Position numbers and translations under genes: made by a program. The notes under the pieces were generated by a model. That model was not told the DNA's origin, made no database searches, and worked only from the letters and a program-made list of their open reading frames with translations. A stretch of 64,000 nucleotides of DNA from Terrabacter sp. MAHUQ-38 (GTDB taxonomy: Bacteria > Actinomycetota > Actinomycetes > Actinomycetales > Dermatophilaceae): positions 1 to 64,000 of the forward strand of contig NZ_JACVCU010000006.1 in assembly GCF_014518425.1 (NCBI RefSeq), in the 5' to 3' direction. Of this stretch, positions 55,764 to 64,000 are shown in pieces. Each line of letters opens with the position of its first letter. The first letter of the stretch is position 1.

Positions 55764-57326
55764 TCAGCGGTTGGTCATGCGCCAGCCCGCGAGCAGCACC
55801 CCCAGCCGGTCCTCGACGGGTCGCGGCGACGTGCCGGTGAAGTTGCTCATGATGACGAAGACGTACCGCCGCCCGTCGGCCCCGGTGACGTAGCCGGCGA
55901 GGGACGTGACGCCCGTGAGGTTGCCGTTCTTCGCGCGCAGGTTGCCGGCCGCGGCGGTCCCGCGCATGCGCTTGGCGAGCGTGCCTCCCGTCCAGCGGAC
56001 GGGGTCGGTGCCCGCGACCGGCAGCGCCCCGCGGAAGGTGGTCCACCAGGACGTGCGCTGCACCTTGTCGAGGAGGCCGGCGAGCTGGTTGGGCGTGAGC
56101 CGGTTGGCTCGGGCGAGGCCCGAGCCGTCGACGAAGCGCATGCCGGTCGTGGAGATCCCGACGCGGGCGGCATACGCCCGGAGCGCCGCCGTGCCGCTCG
56201 CCCATGTGCCCTTGCCGCTGGCTCGCGCGCCGAGTGTCTTCGTGATCGCCTCTGCGTGCGCGTTGTTGCTCAGCTTGAGGAACGGCACGAGCAGCTGGCC
56301 GAGCGTCATCGAGCTGTGCCGGGTGAGGAGCACCTGGCCCGACGGCGTCGTACCACGCACCACGGTGCCGTCCACCCGGATGCCGGCGGCGACGAGGCGC
56401 GCCCGCAGGGCCCGACCGGCGAGCAGGGCGGGGTCGTTGACGGTCACCCACTTCTTCGCAGCCGAATGCTTGACCGGCACCTGCCCGGTCACGGTGACGA
56501 TGTTGGAGCCGGCCTTGCGGCTCACGGCGATCGTCGTCGCCGTGCCGACCGCCGACGTGCGGGCCCGGTTGACGATGGTCACGTGCGTCGACGCCGACTG
56601 CGGAGTCAGGGTGATCCGTGGCGCGACCGCTGTCGACGTGGACGGGGTCGCGGCCACGATGACCGTGCCGGCGTCGTAGTCCGTGTCCGGCGCCAGGGTC
56701 AGGGCCGAGACCTGTGCGGCGTAGTAGCTCGAGGCGTACGACGTGGACCAGTACGGGTTGTAGCGCACCTCGTCGAAGTACGACGCGTCGGCGACGACGT
56801 CGCCCGAGACCCGCGTGACACCCTTCGCGCGCAGCGCGCTGACCATCGCCGTGAGATCGCGCTCGAGCAGGGTCGGGTCACCGCGGCCCTTGAGGTAGAG
56901 CCGCCCCGGGACCACTCCCCCGGCCTGCAGCGGCGCCGCGTACAGATCGGTGCTCCAGCGGTAGCCGGTGCCCAGGTGGTACATCGCGGCCGCCGCCGTG
57001 AAGGTCTTCTGCGCCGACGCCGGCGCGAGCGGCGTGTTCGCGTAGCGCACGTAGACCTGCCTACGCGTCGAGGCATCGGCCACGACGGCCCCGACGCGCG
57101 CCGTCGACGCGGTGACGCTGGGGGCTGACATGACCTTGCCGACCTCCCGGCGCAGCGCCGCGTCGCGCGGGTCGTACACCGTCGCACCCGAGCCCGGCGG
57201 GGCGGCGGCGACGAGCGCGGCGACGGCGAGCATCGCGACTGCCACGACGAAGGGCCAGCGCAGCGGCCGGCTGCGCGGTCCGCGGGTCCCGCGGACGACC
57301 TTGAGCGGACGAGGGGCACCGACCAT
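55764..57326 (-). CDS. dacB: D-alanyl-D-alanine carboxypeptidase/endopeptidase (PBP4, S13)
   Basis: Exported peptidoglycan-trimming enzyme of 520 residues. Membrane or signal segment at about 24-45 (WPFVVAVAMLAVAALVAA). Serine-enzyme motifs: S104-A-Q-K107 in APASAQKTF, SNN in KLSNNAHAEA, and the KNG in AKNGNLTGVTSLAGYV corresponding to KTG. The large insertion between the first two motifs marks the PBP4/S13 class. ATG at 57326 follows GGGAGGT closely; an upstream in-frame start at 57380 has no such site. Confidence 0.93.
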   Translation of the reverse strand: MVGAPRPLKVVRGTRGPRSRPLRWPFVVAVAMLAVAALVAAAPPGSGATVYDPRDAALRREVGKVMSAPSVTASTARVGAVVADASTRRQVYVRYANTPLAPASAQKTFTAAAAMYHLGTGYRWSTDLYAAPLQAGGVVPGRLYLKGRGDPTLLERDLTAMVSALRAKGVTRVSGDVVADASYFDEVRYNPYWSTSYASSYYAAQVSALTLAPDTDYDAGTVIVAATPSTSTAVAPRITLTPQSASTHVTIVNRARTSAVGTATTIAVSRKAGSNIVTVTGQVPVKHSAAKKWVTVNDPALLAGRALRARLVAAGIRVDGTVVRGTTPSGQVLLTRHSSMTLGQLLVPFLKLSNNAHAEAITKTLGARASGKGTWASGTAALRAYAARVGISTTGMRFVDGSGLARANRLTPNQLAGLLDKVQRTSWWTTFRGALPVAGTDPVRWTGGTLAKRMRGTAAAGNLRAKNGNLTGVTSLAGYVTGADGRRYVFVIMSNFTGTSPRPVEDRLGVLLAGWRMTNR

Positions 57327-57392
57327 GACGACCTCCCGGAGGGGTGACGCCGGCGGGCCCTGACGCCGTCGGTCGGCCACCCTGCGGCGAGA

Positions 57393-57900
57393 CTAGTCCG
57401 TTTTGTCCCTTTCAATGCGGGACGCCGGGCTGTTCTTTCTCGAGGCTCCGCCGTTGCGTACCGTCGCGGTTCCTGCACGGCTCACAGCCACGCAGAAGCG
57501 TGGCGTCGCACAGGAGACCGCCGTCAGGTCGCCTGCCGGATCGATGAGCATCGGTTTGGCCTGGACCACGCCATCGGCTTCTCGCCACGAAATAACCGAC
57601 ACGTCGCCGATCAGCCGGACCGTCCCCGACGACACGTTCGTCAGCGTCACGTTGCCGCCCGACCCCACCTTCGCCACCACCATGTTCGAGGCCGACCCAC
57701 CAGCCGTGAAGCTCCCGTTCCTCGACACCGGACGCGAGCCACCCGCCGGGAACACCGACACGAACCCGTCCCGCGACGGCCGGAACGCCATCACCGACAA
57801 CACCACCGCCGAGACCCCCGACACCCCACCGCGGCCCGTCACTCGCACCGACACCGAACCATCCGCCGGCACCAGCCCTACGGCGCACCCACCCCATAAC
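57393..57900 (-). pseudogene. Remnant of a secreted repeat-protein gene
   Basis: On the minus strand the frame reads LVPADGSVSVRVTGRGGVSGVSAVVLSV (in part), FRPSRDGFVSVFPAGGSRPVSRNGSF, then GSASNMVVAKVGSGGNVTLTNVSSGTVRLIGDVSVI and AVSCATPRFCVAVSRAGTATVRNGG. This matches from memory the beta-rich repeat of large secreted actinobacterial proteins, but only one copy survives. There is no credible start or signal peptide: upstream the frame runs into the rpoC terminator. It stops soon after the first FCVAV unit. Codons favour GTG and GGG, unlike its neighbours. Probably a decayed 3' end. Confidence 0.6.
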
Positions 57901-58013
57901 CGGCTCGCGGTGCATGAGATCCCCAGTCGGATGCGCGACACGGCAGTCGCGGCAGCGAGAACCACAGGGCTCGCAGCCCGCCGGACCTGCGGGAAAGGCG
58001 TACAAACGGCCGA

Positions 58014-58043
58014 GGGCCGGCTCCCCTGTCGGGGAGCCGGCCC
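58014..58043 (-). terminator. Terminator after rpoC
   Basis: GGGCCGGCTCCCC (58014-58026) pairs perfectly with GGGGAGCCGGCCC (58031-58043), a 13-bp stem with TGTC loop, 51 nt beyond the rpoC stop. On the minus strand it is followed by CTCGGCCGTTTGT. It closes the rpoBC transcript. Confidence 0.85.
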
Positions 58044-58094
58044 AGCGGCATACGGGGTGGTCACCGGCCCACCGCAAGAGCGGGCCGCGACCGG

Positions 58095-61991
<3,897 letters not shown>

Positions 61992-62055
61992 GTGGTTCCT
62001 TCTCTCGTAACTCTCGTTAAGTCTTTGGTCTGAGTGGGATTCGAAGACGCCGGTG

Positions 62056-62089
62056 GCGTATGCCGCTGAGCTGGCCCAGCGGCATACGC
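62056..62089. terminator. Intercistronic hairpin between rpoB and rpoC
   Basis: GCGTATGCCGCTG (62056-62068) pairs perfectly with CAGCGGCATACGC (62077-62089), 13 bp and an 8-nt loop. It begins 25 nt past the rpoB stop and ends 65 nt before rpoC. The arms contain GTATGCC and GGCATAC. It may set the rpoB:rpoC mRNA ratio or be a processing site. Confidence 0.65.
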
Positions 62090-62113
62090 ACCGCCTGTCG
62101 TGTGGTGGCCTTC

Positions 62114-64000
62114 TCAGACCTCTTCGACGCTGGACGGCTCACGCCGGCTCAGGTCGATGCCGAGCTCCTCCGCAGCGCGGAAGACCTCCTCGTCGGACTC
62201 CTTCATCTCGATCGTCGTGCCGTCGGAGCTCAGGACCTCGACGTTGAGACACAGGGACTGCATCTCCTTGAGGAGGACCTTGAACGACTCCGGGATGCCC
62301 GAGTCGGGGATGTTCTCGCCCTTGACGATCGCCTCGTACACCTTGACGCGTCCGGGGACGTCGTCCGACTTGATCGTCAGCAGCTCCTGGAGCGTGTAGG
62401 CGGCGCCGTACGCCTCGAGCGCCCAGACCTCCATCTCACCGAAGCGCTGGCCACCGAACTGGGCCTTACCGCCGAGCGGCTGCTGGGTGATCATGGAGTA
62501 GGGACCCGTCGAGCGAGCGTGGATCTTGTCGTCGACGAGGTGGTGCAGCTTGAGGATGTACATGTAGCCGACCGCGACGGGCTCCGGGAACGGCTCGCCG
62601 GAGCGGCCGTCGAAGAGGCGCGTCTTGCCCGAGGCGTCGATGAGGCGCACGTCGTCGCGCGTCTTCAGCGTCGAGTCGAGCAGACCGGTCACGACGTCCT
62701 CGGACGCACCGTCGAAGACGGGCGTCGCCACGCGCGAGCCGGGCGGGGCCTCGTGCGCGTCGGGTGCGATCTCGGCGGCCCACTCGGGGTTGCCCTCGAT
62801 CTTCCAGCCGCGCGAGGCGGCCCAGCCGAGGTGCAGCTCGAGGATCTGGCCGAGGTTCATACGACGCGGCACACCGTGCGGGTTGAGCACGACGTCGACG
62901 GGCGTGCCGTCCTCGAGGAACGGCATGTCCTCGACCGGGAGGATCTTCGAGATGACGCCCTTGTTGCCGTGACGGCCGGCGAGCTTGTCACCGTCGGTGA
63001 TCTTGCGCTTGTTGGCGACGTAGACCCGGACGAGCTGGTTGACGCCCGGCGGGAGGTCGTCGCCCATGTCGGCGCGGAACTCCTTGACTCCGATGACCGT
63101 GCCGGTCTCGCCGTGGGGCACCTTGAGCGACGTGTCGCGGACCTCGCGCGCCTTCTCACCGAAGATCGCGCGGAGCAGGCGCTCCTCCGGGGTCAGCTCG
63201 GTCTCGCCCTTGGGCGTGACCTTGCCGACGAGCAGGTCGCCGTCGCGGACCTCGGCGCCGACGCGGATGATGCCGCGCTCGTCGAGGTCGGCGAGGACCT
63301 CCTCGGAGACGTTCGGGATGTCCCGGGTGATCTCCTCGGGGCCGAGCTTCGTGTCGCGGGCGTCGACCTCGTGCTCCTCGATGTGGATCGAGGAGAGGAC
63401 GTCGTCCTGGACGAGACGCTGGCTGAGGATGATCGCGTCCTCGTAGTTGTGGCCCTCCCACGACATGAACGCGACGAGCAGGTTGCGCCCGAGCGCCATC
63501 TCGCCGCCGTCGGTCGCGGGACCGTCGGCGATGACGCCGCCGGCCTCGAGACGGTCGCCCTCGTTGACGATGACGACCTGGTTGTAGCTCGTGCCCTGGT
63601 TGGAGCGCGCGAACTTGGCGATGCGGTACGTCTGGTAGGTGCCGTCGTCGTTGGCGACGGTGACCAGGTCGGCCGACACCTCCTGGACGACGCCGGCCTT
63701 CTCGGCGCGGACGACGTCACCGGAGTCGACGGCGGCGCGGTACTCCATGCCGGTGCCGACGAGCGGGGCCTCGCTCTTGACGAGCGGGACCGCCTGACGC
63801 TGCATGTTGGCGCCCATGAGGGCACGGTTGGCGTCGTCGTGCTCGAGGAACGGGATCATCGCCGTCGCGGCCGACACCATCTGGCGCGGCGAGACGTCCA
63901 TGTAGTCGACCTCGTCGCCGGGCACGAGCTCGACCTCGCCACCCTTGGTGCGCACGAGGACGCGCTCGTCGACGAAGTCACCGGCCTTGTCGAGCGGGGC
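62114..64000 (-). CDS. rpoB: RNA polymerase beta subunit (5' end outside window)
   Basis: The C-terminal 628 residues, open at the right edge. Visible conserved parts: [85 protein letters not shown], and the beta' contact region [30 protein letters not shown]. The rifampicin-resistance region lies upstream and is not in this window, so nothing can be said about resistance. The protein ends SSVEEV. Confidence 0.99.
   Translation of the reverse strand, partial: APLDKAGDFVDERVLVRTKGGEVELVPGDEVDYMDVSPRQMVSAATAMIPFLEHDDANRALMGANMQRQAVPLVKSEAPLVGTGMEYRAAVDSGDVVRAEKAGVVQEVSADLVTVANDDGTYQTYRIAKFARSNQGTSYNQVVIVNEGDRLEAGGVIADGPATDGGEMALGRNLLVAFMSWEGHNYEDAIILSQRLVQDDVLSSIHIEEHEVDARDTKLGPEEITRDIPNVSEEVLADLDERGIIRVGAEVRDGDLLVGKVTPKGETELTPEERLLRAIFGEKAREVRDTSLKVPHGETGTVIGVKEFRADMGDDLPPGVNQLVRVYVANKRKITDGDKLAGRHGNKGVISKILPVEDMPFLEDGTPVDVVLNPHGVPRRMNLGQILELHLGWAASRGWKIEGNPEWAAEIAPDAHEAPPGSRVATPVFDGASEDVVTGLLDSTLKTRDDVRLIDASGKTRLFDGRSGEPFPEPVAVGYMYILKLHHLVDDKIHARSTGPYSMITQQPLGGKAQFGGQRFGEMEVWALEAYGAAYTLQELLTIKSDDVPGRVKVYEAIVKGENIPDSGIPESFKVLLKEMQSLCLNVEVLSSDGTTIEMKESDEEVFRAAEELGIDLSRREPSSVEEV

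Noticed and set aside
62114-64000. Rifampicin-resistance reading from rpoB
   Set aside because: The resistance-determining region lies in the missing 5' half of the gene.

Overview
The window is a high-GC actinobacterial chromosome segment, most like Intrasporangiaceae (Janibacter/Knoellia/Terrabacter type). This placement is an inference. It rests on the strong G/C third-position bias, the many GTG and TTG starts, a WhiB regulator, a type-Z (zinc) ribosomal protein S14, long charged tails on several ribosomal proteins and an over-used GTATGCC/GGCATAC word. No rRNA, tRNA, CRISPR, prophage or insertion sequence was found.

The backbone is the translation and transcription super-locus, almost all on the minus strand and read here from right to left: rpoB (5' end outside the window)-rpoC; the str operon rpsL-rpsG-fusA-tuf; the S10-spc-alpha series rpsJ-rplC-rplD-rplW-rplB-rpsS-rplV-rpsC-rplP-rpmC-rpsQ-rplN-rplX-rplE-rpsZ-rpsH-rplF-rplR-rpsE-rpmD-rplO-secY-adk-map, then infA-rpmJ-rpsM-rpsK-rpsD-rpoA-rplQ, truA; and further left rplM-rpsI-glmM. 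Many junctions are ATGA or TGATG overlaps. The normally continuous order is broken by accessory genes at four points: rpoC/rpsL (dacB, a conserved unknown and a gene remnant), tuf/rpsJ (a WXG100-like secreted-protein candidate with a lipoprotein, an M18 aminopeptidase and a DCC-family protein), map/infA (serine hydrolase, HIT-like protein, small membrane protein, DUF1801 protein) and rplQ/truA (a secreted AMIN-like protein).

The left 24 kb is mixed metabolism and regulation: the start of a solute-binding-type lipoprotein, class I fumarase, a beta-carbonic anhydrase, LtrA, an M3 oligopeptidase, glmM, an ArsR-type regulator with its MFS efflux partner, an aldo/keto reductase, a 1954-residue secreted amylopullulanase with two GH13 catalytic domains, a MerR/cobalamin-binding regulator divergent from a whiB gene, a YbaK deacylase, a nitronate monooxygenase, an ABC-F ATPase and two lipoproteins.

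No complete new system could be proved. The observations most worth a second look are: a 24-bp element identical in the rpsJ and rpsL leaders; strong hairpins inside ribosomal and RNA-polymerase operons, several built on the GTATGCC word; a matching 16-bp operator-like palindrome before the amylopullulanase and before the left-edge lipoprotein; the CarH-like/WhiB divergent pair with a repeat operator; a bL17 protein carrying an extra C-terminal domain; the WXG100-like protein with a lipoprotein partner; and a decayed repeat-protein gene after rpoC.
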